64,000 bases of DNA from Adhaeribacter radiodurans (GTDB lineage Bacteria > Bacteroidota > Bacteroidia > Cytophagales > Hymenobacteraceae). Numbering within the stretch: the stretch's first letter is position 1; the number at the start of each line of letters is the position of its first letter. Position numbers and translations under genes: made by a program. Under the pieces are notes generated by a model. It was not told the DNA's origin, did no database searches, and saw only the letters and a program-made list of their open reading frames with translations. The stretch spans positions 3,658,001 to 3,722,000 of the forward strand of contig NZ_CP055153.1 in NCBI RefSeq assembly GCF_014075995.1. The letters are read 5' to 3'. Positions 18,459 to 28,785 of the stretch are shown one piece after another.

Positions 18459-19682
18459 TTACATTTCTACACCCAGGGCGTATTCCTGCAAATAAGCATA
18501 CCGCTCCGTCAGTTTTCCGTTTTGCGCTATGGTAGCCCGGGCCAGAATACCTTCCGGATCATTGTTTACTAAATGCGGAAAAACTTCGTCGATAAGTTGG
18601 CGGCCAAAATCGCGGGAAGCGCTACGGGGTAACTCGCAAGGCAAATTATCCACGGCCATTACGGTAATATTTTCCGGGCGACTAAATGCCGGGTCCAGTT
18701 GTTGGGTAAATGGATTGTAATCGTACACCGGATCCGGAATACTGCTCGCCCGTTTGGTACAGGGTAAAGAACCATCTACATCGCAAGTAACATCGGCAAT
18801 GGTAGTAATTTTAAAATCTGGCCGTTGCATGTCTTCTGAGGTAAATAACTTAGGAGCAGCGGGATTCCAGTAAGCGCCCGCCATTAACACATCGGTAACC
18901 GGAATAAATTTTTCAAAAGTAGATTCGTATTCGTGCGGGTTCCGGTAAAAATCTGCGTTATCCCACACGCGGCCATCGCGGCGGCGGTTATAATCCGAGG
19001 AATGTAATTGCGCATAAACTGGTTCGGTAAAAGAATGATACAAGTAATCGTACACGCTCACCTTCCGGATGCCCATTTTATCGAGCACTTCCATAATGCC
19101 CTGCGCTACCCTTCCGCCCCCCGTAACCGCAATTTTAATCGGCGGCAAGGCTTTTACCTTAAAGTATTCTTCTTCCATATCCTCAATATCCAAACACTGG
19201 TGCGCCGGATGCAAGTCAAATAATTTAGATTTTTTGCCGTAGGTCATGATGCCGTTGTAAGCGCCCACAATACCAGCGTAACGTCCAAAAGCAACAGTGC
19301 GCTCGCCTTTAATATTGGTAAGCGTTTCGTAATCAATCAGGGTTATGTTCTTTTCCAGAATGGCTTGCAACAAGGGCTGATTATGGGGTTGTTTTTTAAT
19401 AGTATGCGAAAAGAAAAAGTACGTTTTATTAAATAATAAATCCGGAATAGGTACTTCTTTCACCCCCATTAAAACGTCGCATTCCGATAAATCTTCCTGC
19501 ACCCGAATATTTAAATCGCGGTATTCCTGGTCGGAGTAGCTCCGGATGGCGCTGGGCTGTACTATAATCTCCAGTTCCGGAAATACAGAAACGGCTTCCT
19601 GGCATTTTAAGGGCGTTAAGGGTACGCGTTTATCGGGCGGAATTTTTCCTTCGCGGATAATTCCTACAACTAGTTTTTTCAT
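18459..19682 (-). CDS. Saccharopine/alanine dehydrogenase-like NAD-dependent oxidoreductase
   Basis: 407 residues. The N-terminal half (VGIIREGKIPPDKRVPLTP, DVLMGVKEVP) matches the alanine dehydrogenase/PNT N-terminal domain, and VAVTGGGRVAQG-type sequence near residues 186-200 is the NAD-binding Rossmann loop. Overall it resembles lysine-forming saccharopine dehydrogenase (LYS1-like) rather than true alanine dehydrogenase, including the ADVTCDVDGSLPCT segment. Reaction inferred: reversible oxidative deamination with NAD; the natural substrate is uncertain because no other lysine or alpha-aminoadipate genes are nearby. It is divergent from gcvP and likely transcribed alone. Confidence 0.75.
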   Translation of the reverse strand: MKKLVVGIIREGKIPPDKRVPLTPLKCQEAVSVFPELEIIVQPSAIRSYSDQEYRDLNIRVQEDLSECDVLMGVKEVPIPDLLFNKTYFFFSHTIKKQPHNQPLLQAILEKNITLIDYETLTNIKGERTVAFGRYAGIVGAYNGIMTYGKKSKLFDLHPAHQCLDIEDMEEEYFKVKALPPIKIAVTGGGRVAQGIMEVLDKMGIRKVSVYDYLYHSFTEPVYAQLHSSDYNRRRDGRVWDNADFYRNPHEYESTFEKFIPVTDVLMAGAYWNPAAPKLFTSEDMQRPDFKITTIADVTCDVDGSLPCTKRASSIPDPVYDYNPFTQQLDPAFSRPENITVMAVDNLPCELPRSASRDFGRQLIDEVFPHLVNNDPEGILARATIAQNGKLTERYAYLQEYALGVEM

Positions 19683-19806
19683 TTTGGGCGAATAGGCTTG
19701 TGTTTTCTAAAATACGAAATATTCTGCATTCTATTTCTTTGGTCTCTCAGGTTGGCAGCTCGCGGAAATAAGCTAATGGAATGTAGCTTAGTTGCCGGAA
19801 TAAGAG

Positions 19807-19814
19807 TATTTTTG
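19807..19814 (+). promoter_or_regulatory. -7 element of the gcvP promoter
   Basis: TATTTTTG matches TAnnTTTG exactly and lies 78 bp before the gcvP start. No good TTG at the usual 19-nt spacing was found. No glycine riboswitch-like structure was recognised in the leader. Confidence 0.4.
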
Positions 19815-19892
19815 CGGCACCATAATAACCGAACTTTTTAAGCAAAAGAAGTCGTTTAAAAAGTAGCATCTGATTACTTCTAAAAAACAGCT

Positions 19893-22817
19893 ATGTTGAT
19901 AAAAACCAAGCCCGCCGATATTTTTAAGGAACGTCACAATGGTCCGGTAAAGCAATCCATACAGGATATGTTACAAACCATTGAGGTAAATTCCTTGGAT
20001 CAGCTGATTGATGAAACCGTTCCGGCGGCAATCCGCTTGAAAAAACCTTTAAATATACCTAGTGCATTAACCGAACGTGATTTTTTAAAAAAATTCGGAA
20101 CCATCGCTAAAAGAAACAAAGTATTTCGTTCGTACATTGGTTTAGGTTACCACGATACGGTACTGCCGCCGGTTATTCAGCGCAATATTTTTGAAAATCC
20201 GGGTTGGTACACCGCCTATACTCCCTACCAGGCCGAAATTGCCCAGGGTCGCTTAGAAGCCCTGATCAATTACCAGACCATGGTGATGGACTTAACGGCT
20301 ATGGAAATTGCCAATGCTTCGTTGCTCGACGAAGCCACGGCCGCTGCCGAAGCCATGAACATGTTTTATGGTTTACGGAAGGGCACCCGCAAAAATGCAA
20401 CCCGGTTCTTTGTGTCGGATCAGGTATTGCCGCAAACTCTTGATGTGTTAAAAACCCGCGCTACTCCTTTGGGTTGGGAATTAGTTATTGGCGACCACCG
20501 CACCCTAGACTTAAACGACAACACCTTATTTGGCGCTTTAGTGCAATACCCAGCTGCTGATGGCGAACTGTTTGACTATTCTGAATTTATCTCTAACGCG
20601 CACCAGCAGGATATTTTAGTAGCTGTAGCCGCCGATTTATTAAGTTTAACCTTATTAACACCTCCCGGCGAAATGGGAGCCGATGCCGTAGTAGGCAACA
20701 GCCAGCGTTTTGGCGTACCCATGGGTTATGGTGGACCTCATGCCGGTTTCCTGGCTACCCGCGATGCTTACAAACGCTCTTTACCGGGCCGCATTATCGG
20801 CCAATCGGTAGATGTACACGGCAATAAAGCGTACCGGATGGCTTTGCAAACCCGCGAGCAACATATTCGCCGCGAGAAAGCTACTTCTAATATTTGTACA
20901 GCTCAGGTTTTATTAGCGGTAATAGCGGGGATGTATGCCGTGTACCACGGGCCACGCCGCTTAAAATACATTGCCCTGAACATTCATTTACTAACCCAAC
21001 TGCTGGAACAAGGCTTAACGGAACTTGGCTTAGAGCAAGTAAATGAAAACTACTTTGATACTTTAAAAATTAAAGTTGAAAGCGCCGAATTAAAAACTGC
21101 CATTCGTCGGGAAGCCGAAGCGGCCGAAATAAACTTCCGGTATTTTGCCGACAATTTTATTGGTATTTCCTTAAACGAAAACACTGATTTAAACGATTTA
21201 AAAGATATTCTGGCAGTATTTACCAAGGTAATGAATCAACAAACTTCGGTAAATAACCTGACTGAGTTGCCCCACGAAACAGATATAACCTGGCCGGAAA
21301 ACTTGGTACGTACCAGCCCTTTCCTGCAGCACGATATATTTAACCAGCACCACTCGGAACTGGAAATTTTGCGCTACATGAAATACTTGGAAAACAAAGA
21401 TATTTCTTTAGTGCACAGCATGATTCCGCTGGGTTCTTGTACCATGAAATTAAATTCTACCGCCGAAATGTTGCCGGTAACCTGGCCGGAGATTGGCGGC
21501 TTGCACCCGTTTGTTCCCGCAGAACAGGCAGAAGGTTACAAACAAATATTTACCGACCTGGAAAGCTGGCTTTGTGAAATTACCGGTTTTGCGGGCATAT
21601 CATTACAACCTAACTCGGGCGCTCAGGGCGAATACGCGGGTTTAATGGTAATCCGGGCCTACCATGAGGCACAAGGCCACCATCATCGTAATGTATCTCT
21701 CATTCCGTCTTCGGCGCACGGCACTAATCCGGCTTCCGCGGTAATGGCCGGTATGAAAGTAGTAATCGTAAAATGCGACGACCGGGGTAATATTGACGTA
21801 GCTGATCTGCGCGTCAAAGCCGAACAGCACCGGGATGATCTTTCTTGTTTAATGGTTACCTACCCTTCTACCCACGGCGTGTACGAAGAAAGTATTATTG
21901 AGATCTGTAATATTATTCATGAAAACGGGGGCCGCGTGTACATGGATGGCGCCAACATGAATGCCCAGGTAGGGTTAACCAGTCCGGCTACTATCGGCGC
22001 CGATGTGTGCCATTTAAACCTGCATAAAACTTTCTGTATTCCGCACGGGGGCGGCGGTCCGGGTGTTGGCCCAATTGGCGTGGTAGCCGATTTAGTGCCT
22101 TATTTACCGGGGCACGCGGTGGTAAAAACCGGTGGCGAGCAAGCCATCTCGGCAATATCGGCCGCTCCCTGGGGTTCGGCTAGTATTTTACCTATTTCTT
22201 ACGCTTACATTGCCATGATGGGCGGCGAAGGATTAACCGAAGCTACCAAAATGGCTATTTTAAATGCCAATTACATTAAAGCCCGGCTGCAGGAACATTA
22301 CCCGGTTTTATACACCGGCACTAATGGCCGTTGCGCCCACGAAATGATTCTGGATTGCCGGTCGTTTAAAAAAGTGGGTATTGAAGTGGAAGATATTGCC
22401 AAGCGATTAATGGATTACTGTTTTCATGCGCCTACAGTATCGTTTCCGGTAGCGGGTACTTTAATGGTAGAGCCTACCGAAAGCGAATCGAAAGAAGAAA
22501 TTGACCGTTTCTGCGACGCCATGATTTCGATCCGGGCTGAGATCCGGGAAGTAGAAGAAGGTACCGCCGATCAGAAAAACAATGTTTTGAAAAACGCACC
22601 GCATTCCATGGCAATAGGTTTATCCGACAATTGGACTTACCCATACAGCCGCGAAAAAGCAGTATTTCCTTATGCGTTTGCCCGCACCCACAAAGTTTGG
22701 CCAACCGTAAGCCGCATCGATTCAGCGTACGGCGACCGGAATTTAATTTGCTCCTGCACTCCGCTGGAGGCCTATGCGCAACCGGAAGTTGCTCAAACGG
22801 CTACTGGCATTGACTAA
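19893..22817 (+). CDS. gcvP: Glycine dehydrogenase (aminomethyl-transferring), P protein of the glycine cleavage system
   Basis: 974 residues, the single-chain length. The N-terminal half carries the RHNGP start and [16 protein letters not shown]; the C-terminal half holds the catalytic half-site with [18 protein letters not shown], where Lys712 should bind pyridoxal phosphate. LGSCTMKLN and YPSTHGVYE are further family blocks. The enzyme decarboxylates glycine and passes the aminomethyl group to the lipoylated H protein. Neither gcvT nor gcvH is adjacent, so the system is dispersed in this genome. It stands alone between its own promoter and a terminator. Confidence 0.97.
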   Translation: MLIKTKPADIFKERHNGPVKQSIQDMLQTIEVNSLDQLIDETVPAAIRLKKPLNIPSALTERDFLKKFGTIAKRNKVFRSYIGLGYHDTVLPPVIQRNIFENPGWYTAYTPYQAEIAQGRLEALINYQTMVMDLTAMEIANASLLDEATAAAEAMNMFYGLRKGTRKNATRFFVSDQVLPQTLDVLKTRATPLGWELVIGDHRTLDLNDNTLFGALVQYPAADGELFDYSEFISNAHQQDILVAVAADLLSLTLLTPPGEMGADAVVGNSQRFGVPMGYGGPHAGFLATRDAYKRSLPGRIIGQSVDVHGNKAYRMALQTREQHIRREKATSNICTAQVLLAVIAGMYAVYHGPRRLKYIALNIHLLTQLLEQGLTELGLEQVNENYFDTLKIKVESAELKTAIRREAEAAEINFRYFADNFIGISLNENTDLNDLKDILAVFTKVMNQQTSVNNLTELPHETDITWPENLVRTSPFLQHDIFNQHHSELEILRYMKYLENKDISLVHSMIPLGSCTMKLNSTAEMLPVTWPEIGGLHPFVPAEQAEGYKQIFTDLESWLCEITGFAGISLQPNSGAQGEYAGLMVIRAYHEAQGHHHRNVSLIPSSAHGTNPASAVMAGMKVVIVKCDDRGNIDVADLRVKAEQHRDDLSCLMVTYPSTHGVYEESIIEICNIIHENGGRVYMDGANMNAQVGLTSPATIGADVCHLNLHKTFCIPHGGGGPGVGPIGVVADLVPYLPGHAVVKTGGEQAISAISAAPWGSASILPISYAYIAMMGGEGLTEATKMAILNANYIKARLQEHYPVLYTGTNGRCAHEMILDCRSFKKVGIEVEDIAKRLMDYCFHAPTVSFPVAGTLMVEPTESESKEEIDRFCDAMISIRAEIREVEEGTADQKNNVLKNAPHSMAIGLSDNWTYPYSREKAVFPYAFARTHKVWPTVSRIDSAYGDRNLICSCTPLEAYAQPEVAQTATGID

Positions 22818-22835
22818 ATTTTAAAAAATTAAAAA

Positions 22836-22861
22836 AATCCCGCGAGGTAAACCGCGGGATT
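22836..22861 (+). terminator. Terminator after gcvP
   Basis: A 9-bp stem, AATCCCGCG/CGCGGGATT, with an 8-nt loop, preceded by an A run and followed by T-rich sequence. The remaining 270 bp up to the DUF4136 gene are AT-rich and show only a weak -7-like TAAAATTG close to that gene. Confidence 0.8.
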
Positions 22862-23131
22862 TATATTTATAACAGGCAATTCCTGTCAGGTTTCTGCCAT
22901 ACTGACAAATCTTCATTTTAGTATATTTAATCTGAGTAAGAAAGGCAAAACGTTTTCAACTAAATTTTATTATAAAACAGCTTAAACCGAATAATTTCTT
23001 GTAAAACACACAAGATAAAGAGGTAAATACCGTTTAAGTTTAAGCAAGGTTAATACTTAAAAAAATTACATAAATTGGTATTAAAATTGCCATGTTTATA
23101 TCACCAACAATTAAAAATTATATAATTAAAG

Positions 23132-23659
23132 ATGAAATTAGTTAAGTATATAAGCTTTATCATGTTACTTAGTTTGGTTTCGGCTTGTGCTCCTTACGTG
23201 AACGTAAGCACCGACTACGACCACTCCATTAATTTTCAAGAGTACAAATCATTTAATTGGTACACTAATAAAGCAGGTATAAAACGGGATTCTTTGCAAT
23301 ACGACACATTCTTTGATAAGCGCATGCAAAACGCCATTAAAGCTAATTTATCGCAACGCGGCATGGAATACTCTGACAGACCGGAGTTTTACGTGAACTA
23401 TAATGTTAGTTTTGCTAACCAAACCACCGCCAATGCTGGTCCTTTCTATCCTTACGGCTACTATGGTGGCTACAGCCGGTTTAATAACTCCAGCCAGTAT
23501 AAAGAAGGTACCATTATCGTGGATTTAATTGATGCGCGTAACAACCAATTATTATGGCGGGGTGTAGGCGAATCTGAAGTACGGAGCCGGAACATTCCGG
23601 AAGACAAAGTAATTGAGATTGTTAACAGCATTTTAAGCAAATTTCCACCAAAAAGATAA
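23132..23659 (+). CDS. DUF4136 lipoprotein
   Basis: 175 residues with a lipoprotein signal peptide: hydrophobic core and lipobox LVSAC, lipidated Cys19. The mature part opens with PYVNVSTDYDHSINFQEYKSFNW, the typical DUF4136 N-terminus, and ends with EGTIIVDLIDARNNQLLWRG...IPEDKVIEIVNSILSKFPP, its conserved end. Function of the family is unknown; a membrane-anchored envelope protein is the safe description. A Gly/Tyr-rich stretch (PYGYYGGYSRF, about residues 108-118) is a local insertion. It is convergent with the trp/aroF operon and shares a terminator with it. Confidence 0.88.
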   Translation: MKLVKYISFIMLLSLVSACAPYVNVSTDYDHSINFQEYKSFNWYTNKAGIKRDSLQYDTFFDKRMQNAIKANLSQRGMEYSDRPEFYVNYNVSFANQTTANAGPFYPYGYYGGYSRFNNSSQYKEGTIIVDLIDARNNQLLWRGVGESEVRSRNIPEDKVIEIVNSILSKFPPKR

Positions 23660-23682
23660 AGGTTAAGCTGTTTATCTAATGT

Positions 23683-23708
23683 AAAAGCCCGGTTTTATCC
23701 GGGCTTTT
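23683..23708. terminator. Bidirectional terminator between the DUF4136 gene and the trp-aroF operon
   Basis: AAAAGCCCGG-TTTTAT-CCGGGCTTTT: a perfect 10-bp stem with A and T runs on both sides. It lies between two convergent genes and should stop transcription from either side, closing the 9-kb trp operon. Confidence 0.88.
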
Positions 23709-23733
23709 TTGTTTCATTTTTTAACGATAAAAT

Positions 23734-24747
23734 TTATCCTAATTTCTGACGTAGCTCATAGGTAGTTAGAAGTTTTTTCACTAATCGTTCTGATTCACCA
23801 AAATTTAAAGTTTGGGCACCGTCGGAAGCAGCTTCTTCTGGCTTTTCGTGAATTTCATAAATAATGCCATCTGCCCCGGCCATTACGGCCGCTAAGGCCA
23901 TTGGTTCAATATAATCCCGGATACCAATTCCGTGAGAAGGATCTACGATTACGGGTAGGTGGGTTTTATCTTTTAAAATTGGAACGGCGTTTAAATCCAA
24001 AGTATTACGGCTAGCGGTTTCGTAGGTGCGAATACCCCGTTCGCACAAAATTAGTTTTTCGTTACCGCCCGAGAACACATACTCCGCCGAATAGAGTAAT
24101 TCATCAATCGTACCCGAAATACCCCGCTTAATTAATACGGGTTTATCTACTTTCCCCAGCTCATCCAGTAAATTGAAATTTTGCGTATTGCGGGCACCTA
24201 CCTGAAAAATATCGGTAAAATCGTACATAGGGGCAATCTGCGACACCTGCATTACTTCGGTTATTATTTTTATACCGTGTTCCCGGCATTTAGCATAAAA
24301 CATTTTCAAGCCTTCAATCCCTAATCCCCGAAAAGAATATGGCGAACTGCGAGGCTTGAAAACACCGCCACGCATTACCCGTACGTTATTGGCTACTAAA
24401 TGCGCAATCGTTTTTTCTACTTGTTGTTCGGTTTCAATGGAACAAGGGCCAGCCATTAAAGTAAAATTACCTTGCTTTATCTCTACCCCATCCCCTAAAT
24501 CAACTACCGATGGGTTTACCTTCCATTTCCGGGAAACCAGTTTATAATCGTCCGAAACAATGTGCAAGTCTTTGATACCCTGCATGTGGCCCAGGCTCCG
24601 GATATCGAATTCAGCTTTGCCAATCCCAATCAGGTAATCGCCGCGTTGCGTTTTTACCGGAGTGACTTTGTATTTAAAGCTTTTTATCTTTTCGATTATC
24701 GCCTTTCTTTCTGTATCAGCAATTTCGTTTTGTAGTTGGATGATCAT
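23734..24747 (-). CDS. aroF: 3-deoxy-7-phosphoheptulonate (DAHP) synthase, type I-beta
   Basis: 337 residues from the ATG at 24747. A possible seven-residue upstream extension (MDYRLNN) is encoded by a repeat word and was rejected. Residues 1-75 form a ferredoxin-like regulatory domain as in Thermotoga-type enzymes. The catalytic barrel follows with AGPCSIE (metal-binding Cys), VMRGGVFKPRSSPYSF, GARNTQNF, LIKRG and VDPSHGIG. There is no chorismate mutase domain. It condenses phosphoenolpyruvate with erythrose-4-phosphate, the first step to chorismate. As the last gene of the trp operon it would raise precursor supply when tryptophan is short. Feedback by an aromatic amino acid through the N-terminal domain is likely but not shown. 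Confidence 0.95.
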   Translation of the reverse strand: MIIQLQNEIADTERKAIIEKIKSFKYKVTPVKTQRGDYLIGIGKAEFDIRSLGHMQGIKDLHIVSDDYKLVSRKWKVNPSVVDLGDGVEIKQGNFTLMAGPCSIETEQQVEKTIAHLVANNVRVMRGGVFKPRSSPYSFRGLGIEGLKMFYAKCREHGIKIITEVMQVSQIAPMYDFTDIFQVGARNTQNFNLLDELGKVDKPVLIKRGISGTIDELLYSAEYVFSGGNEKLILCERGIRTYETASRNTLDLNAVPILKDKTHLPVIVDPSHGIGIRDYIEPMALAAVMAGADGIIYEIHEKPEEAASDGAQTLNFGESERLVKKLLTTYELRQKLG

Positions 24748-24753
24748 GTTATT

Positions 24754-25055
24754 TAGTCGATAGTCCATAGTCCACGGTCGACAGATTATAAACTATAGAC
24801 TATGCGGGTTTTTTAGATGAAAGATGTATTCTTAGTATTTTAAATTTTTCTCATATTAGAGAAAGCTGAAGAACTAAAATTGGTGACGTAATAAGTAAAA
24901 TCTATTCGAAAGATTTATAACCGTCTTTCAGAAGGAACCTATTTAGCTACTTAGTTAAACAGGTCCCTTCTGAAGCACGGTATTTATACGTTCATTGCTC
25001 CAAGGTGAAGCTTTCATTACTCTACTGTGGACTGTCGACTATGGACCATCGACTA
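24754..25055. repeat. Inverted-repeat element filling the trpA-aroF spacer
   Basis: Imperfect terminal inverted repeats of 31 nt (24754-24784 and 25025-25055, 27 of 31 matching) are made of the recurring word GGACTAT/ATAGTCC. They start seven bases before aroF and end five bases after the trpA stop. The centre holds a hairpin (TTCAGAAGGAACCT/AGGTCCCTTCTGAA, one mismatch), and the segment at 24927-24950 recurs in the trpB-trpF spacer with 22 of 24 bases identical. No ORF was found inside. Confidence 0.65.
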
Positions 25056-25059
25056 AAAC

Positions 25060-25854
25060 CTAACTAAATATCTCTTCACCGGATTTTATTAAGTGAATAA
25101 AGTCGCGGATGTTTTCCTGTAAGCCGGTAGGTTGCTGAATAACTTTAATAAAGGCACTTCCTATAATGGCTCCTTCGGCGTATCGGCAGGCCAGGTCAAA
25201 AGATTTTTTATCAGAAATTCCAAAGCCAATTAGCTTAGGATTTTTTAAATTCATTTGCTTGATGCGCTCAAAATAAGCTAATTGATTTTGGGTTCCGGCA
25301 ACGGTATTCCCGGTAGTGCTGGCCGTTGAAACCATGTAAATAAAAGAATTGGTGAGCTCATCTATTTTGCGGATACGGGCTTCAGACGTTTGTGGGGTAA
25401 TCAGGAAAATAGCACTTAAATTATACTTCCCGAAAATAGCCTGGTATTCTTCTTCGTATTCTACTAAAGGCATATCCGGAATTATCAAACCATCTACCCC
25501 TACTCTGGCAGCTTCTCGGCAAAAATTCTCGAATCCGTATTGTAGCACTGGGTTTAAGTAACCCATTAATATAATTGGCAAAGTAACAGTATCGCGTACA
25601 TCGTTTAACTGCTCAAACAGCTTCTTAATGGACATGCCGTTACGCAAAGCCACAGTATTACTTTGCTGAATGGTAGGACCATCAGCCAGCGGATCTGAAT
25701 ACGGCATACCAATTTCAACTAAATCAGCGCCGGCATCTTGCAAGGTTTTCAAAATAGTAGTAGTAGATCCTAACTCTGGGAAGCCAGCCGTAAAGTAAAC
25801 GTTTAAATTAGGGGTACTGTGTCCTTTAAAAAGTTGGGCTATTTTATTTTCCAT
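25060..25854 (-). CDS. trpA: Tryptophan synthase alpha chain
   Basis: 264 residues. [15 protein letters not shown] supplies the catalytic pair Glu47 and Asp58 (Glu49 and Asp60 in Salmonella). The phosphate-binding loop is GFGIS near residue 213. It cleaves indole-3-glycerol phosphate to indole and glyceraldehyde-3-phosphate, and the indole is channelled to TrpB. The start overlaps the end of trpB by 11 bases, so translation is coupled and the two subunits are made in step. Confidence 0.97.
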   Translation of the reverse strand: MENKIAQLFKGHSTPNLNVYFTAGFPELGSTTTILKTLQDAGADLVEIGMPYSDPLADGPTIQQSNTVALRNGMSIKKLFEQLNDVRDTVTLPIILMGYLNPVLQYGFENFCREAARVGVDGLIIPDMPLVEYEEEYQAIFGKYNLSAIFLITPQTSEARIRKIDELTNSFIYMVSTASTTGNTVAGTQNQLAYFERIKQMNLKNPKLIGFGISDKKSFDLACRYAEGAIIGSAFIKVIQQPTGLQENIRDFIHLIKSGEEIFS

Positions 25855-27037
25855 CTTGCTCGTCGAGGTAATTAATTATGGTTTGCAAATCTTTGTCGCC
25901 ACGACCCGAGAGGTTTAACACTACAATATCATCGGGTTTTGGCTGCATGTAATGCAAGGCAGCAATGGCGTGCGCCGATTCAATGGCTGGAATAATACCT
26001 TCCAGACGGCTGCAAAGTACCACACCTTGCATGGCTTCTTCGTCGGTGATTGCGTAGAATTTGGCACGGCCACTATCATACAAATGGGCGTGCATCGGCC
26101 CAATACCTGGATAATCTAACCCCGCCGATATAGAATGTGGTTCCACAATCTGACCGTCTTCGGTTTGCATTAACAAGGTTTTACTGCCATGAATAATACC
26201 CAAAGAACCCAAAACCGATGTAGCTGCTGATAATCCGGAATTTACGCCGTGACCTGCCGCCTCAACCGCCACTAAATTTACGGCTGGTTCATTTAAATAA
26301 TGGTAAAAAGCACCCGCCGCATTACTACCGCCGCCCACGCAAGCCACCACATAAGTAGGAAACTCGGTACCTTCTTTAAAAAGTAATTGTTGGCGTACTT
26401 CGGCGCTGATTACCGCCTGAAAACGCGCTACCATATCGGGGTACGGGTGCGGACCTACTACCGAACCAATAATATAATGCGTGTCCTCAGGGTTACTAAT
26501 CCAGTCGCGAATGGCTTCATTGGTAGCATCTTTTAATGTTTGGCTGCCCGAAGTTACCGGTACCACCTTGGCGCCTAGTAATTTCATGCGGGCTACATTT
26601 GGCTTCTGGCGTTCGGTATCTATCTGGCCCATGTACACAATACACTCCAGACCGGCCAAGGCACAAACCGTAGCCGTGGCTACCCCGTGCTGACCTGCAC
26701 CGGTTTCGGCAATTATACGCTTTTTGCCCAAGCGTTTAGCCAACAAAATTTGACCGACCGTATTGTTAATTTTATGCGCGCCAGTGTGGGCTAAATCTTC
26801 GCGCTTCAGGTAAATTTTAGTATTAAATTTTTCGGAAAGCCGCTTAGCAAAGTATAAAGGGGTGGGCCGCCCAACGTAATCACGCAACAGCTCATCTAGT
26901 TCTTCCTGAAAACTGGGTTCGTAGATAATATCCAGGTATTTCTGGCGAAGTTCTTCTACGTTGGGATACAACATTTCCGGAATGTAAGCCCCACCGAACT
27001 TACCATAATACCCACGTTCATCAACAGAATAGTTCAT
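25844..27037 (-). CDS. trpB: Tryptophan synthase beta chain
   Basis: 397 residues, TrpB1 type. [10 protein letters not shown] contains the pyridoxal phosphate lysine (Lys89), GGGSNAAG is the phosphate-binding loop, and the N-terminus [13 protein letters not shown] is standard. It joins indole and serine to tryptophan in an alpha2-beta2 complex with TrpA. It is separated from trpF upstream by a repeat-bearing spacer but overlaps trpA downstream. Confidence 0.98.
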   Translation of the reverse strand: MNYSVDERGYYGKFGGAYIPEMLYPNVEELRQKYLDIIYEPSFQEELDELLRDYVGRPTPLYFAKRLSEKFNTKIYLKREDLAHTGAHKINNTVGQILLAKRLGKKRIIAETGAGQHGVATATVCALAGLECIVYMGQIDTERQKPNVARMKLLGAKVVPVTSGSQTLKDATNEAIRDWISNPEDTHYIIGSVVGPHPYPDMVARFQAVISAEVRQQLLFKEGTEFPTYVVACVGGGSNAAGAFYHYLNEPAVNLVAVEAAGHGVNSGLSAATSVLGSLGIIHGSKTLLMQTEDGQIVEPHSISAGLDYPGIGPMHAHLYDSGRAKFYAITDEEAMQGVVLCSRLEGIIPAIESAHAIAALHYMQPKPDDIVVLNLSGRGDKDLQTIINYLDEQDGK

Positions 27038-27293
27038 ATATTTTTAGTTACAAATTACAGGTTACAAGTTGCAGGTTTGAAATCAAGTTAAAGGTTAAAA
27101 GGTTTTAAAATTGGAAAGTTGATCTTGGTTCTTTGATAATAGTTTTAAAATAAAACCTGTTTTCTGGTCATTCAGAAAGAACCTATTTGGCTACGAAGCG
27201 CAATACTTCATCCTTACAAATTGCTTAACTTACTTTATTCCTTCCATCATTCCTTTATTACAAACCAACAATATTCTTTAAAGCAAATTCTAT
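27038..27293. repeat. trpF-trpB spacer with word repeats
   Basis: Begins next to trpB with degenerate copies of the word GTTACAAGTTGCAGGTT (27048-27075). It contains TTCAGAAAGAACCTATTTGG at 27171, the copy of the hairpin arm seen in the trpA-aroF element. No clear terminal inverted repeat pair and no ORF. Confidence 0.5.
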
Positions 27294-27968
27294 TTATTCT
27301 CGAAATGCGGTAAGCATTTGCTTTACTTTCGAGATATCTTTTAAGCCGGGTTCTAGTTCAAACCGGCTGTTTATATCTATGCCCCGTAGCAGGGGCCATC
27401 GACCTGCTTTAATTGCTGGCGCATGATCTAAATCAAGGCCGCCACTCAGAAAAAAAGGAGTTTGGAAACAGTAATTGTTCAACACTTCCCAGTTAAACGT
27501 CTGGCCGTTGCCACCGTACTGGGGGCCTTTGGTATCGAATAAATAATAATTGCAGGTGCCTTCGTAAGCTTCTAAAACTGTAAAATCAAAATCATCGCTT
27601 AAAGCAAAAGCTTTTAAAACCAGAAGCCCGGATTGACGCACTTTTGCGCATAAGGTAGGAGTTTCATTGCCGTGTAACTGTACTGCCTGCAATTCAAATT
27701 TTTCGGCAGTAGCTAAAATAGTAGTCAACAATTCGTTTACAAATACACCCACTTTCTGCACCGTTGCAGGTAATTGTTTCAGGGCTTTTGCTTGCAGTTT
27801 CTCTCCGGCAAAACGGGAGGATTTGGAGTAGAATATAAAGCCGATTAAATCTGGTTGAAGCGTTACTAATTCATTTATATTTTCCGGTTCCCGCATTCCA
27901 CATACTTTTACCTGTAAAGCGTTGGACGGACTTGTTAGGGAAGTGGAAAAATGCGGAACAGTCATCAT
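27294..27968 (-). CDS. trpF: Phosphoribosylanthranilate isomerase
   Basis: 224 residues from the ATG at 27968, 10 bases after the trpC stop; an upstream in-frame TTG would overlap trpC. VKVCGM gives the catalytic general-base cysteine (Cys23), and LFDTKGPQYGG supplies the general-acid aspartate and a phosphate-site loop. It carries out the Amadori rearrangement of phosphoribosylanthranilate to CdRP, the substrate of the enzyme encoded just upstream. About 18 residues precede the usual TIM-barrel start. Confidence 0.95.
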   Translation of the reverse strand: MMTVPHFSTSLTSPSNALQVKVCGMREPENINELVTLQPDLIGFIFYSKSSRFAGEKLQAKALKQLPATVQKVGVFVNELLTTILATAEKFELQAVQLHGNETPTLCAKVRQSGLLVLKAFALSDDFDFTVLEAYEGTCNYYLFDTKGPQYGGNGQTFNWEVLNNYCFQTPFFLSGGLDLDHAPAIKAGRWPLLRGIDINSRFELEPGLKDISKVKQMLTAFRE

Positions 27969-27978
27969 TAATAAGCTA

Positions 27979-28785
27979 TTAAGCAAAAATTGGTTTATCG
28001 GTTTTTAATGTTTCAATAAACGAGGCCAGAGCTTTTTCTGGCCGGCTGGTTTTCATAAATGCTTCGCCCATTAAGAAACCACGGTAGCCGTAAGTACGCA
28101 AATCCAAAATAGTTTCGGCTTTACTAATACCACTTTCCGAAACTTTTACGAATTTATCCGGAATAAGGGCGGCCAGTTCTTTAGAAGTGTTAATGCTAAC
28201 CGAAAAGTCTTTTAAGTTACGATTATTTACACCAATGGCATCTACCTGGTCCGTTAGAGTTCTTTCTAATTCTTCGCGGTCGTGTACTTCTAACAAAATT
28301 TCTAAGCCCAGAGATTTAGCAAAAGCCGCTAGTTTATTTACTTCGTCGGCTTGTAAAATACCGGCAATTAATAAAATTACGTCGGCTCCAATGGATTTCG
28401 CTTCAATGATCTGGTATTCGTCAATAATAAAATCTTTCCGCAGAATGGGACAAAAATTAAATTTCCGGGCAATTTTTAAATCATCGTTTTTACCGCCAAA
28501 AAACTGGGCATCGGTAAGCACAGATAAGGCCGAAGCGCCCGCCTGCATGTAACCAATAGTAGTACGCTCTACTGAAGCATGCGCATTTATAATGCCCAAG
28601 GAAGGAGATTTTCGCTTGAACTCGGCAATAATTCCATGTAAATCCTGGCGCAATAAATACTTCCTAAACGACACTGGTTGCGTTTCGAAGTAAATAGTTT
28701 GCTCCAGTAATTTTACCGGATATAATGCCTTCCGTTCGGCTACTTCCTGCCGCTTGAAAGCAGTAATTTGTTCGAGTATGTTCAT
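27979..28785 (-). CDS. trpC: Indole-3-glycerol phosphate synthase
   Basis: 268 residues from the ATG at 28785 (MNILEQITAFKRQEV). An 11-residue extension reading MDYGPWTIDYN is translated repeat sequence and not part of the protein. IAEFKRKSPS holds the substrate-binding lysine, LRKDFIIDEYQ the catalytic lysine, and EVHDREELE, GVNNRNL and SESGI are further family blocks. It closes the indole ring from CdRP. It is a single-function enzyme, with trpF as a separate downstream gene. Confidence 0.97.
   Translation of the reverse strand: MNILEQITAFKRQEVAERKALYPVKLLEQTIYFETQPVSFRKYLLRQDLHGIIAEFKRKSPSLGIINAHASVERTTIGYMQAGASALSVLTDAQFFGGKNDDLKIARKFNFCPILRKDFIIDEYQIIEAKSIGADVILLIAGILQADEVNKLAAFAKSLGLEILLEVHDREELERTLTDQVDAIGVNNRNLKDFSVSINTSKELAALIPDKFVKVSESGISKAETILDLRTYGYRGFLMGEAFMKTSRPEKALASFIETLKTDKPIFA

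Noticed and set aside
19815-19892. Glycine riboswitch before gcvP
   Set aside because: The leader is only about 75 nt and lacks the conserved glycine aptamer core.
23734-24747. DAHP synthase fused to chorismate mutase
   Set aside because: The N-terminal ~75 residues match a ferredoxin-like regulatory domain and no chorismate mutase helix bundle is present at either end.
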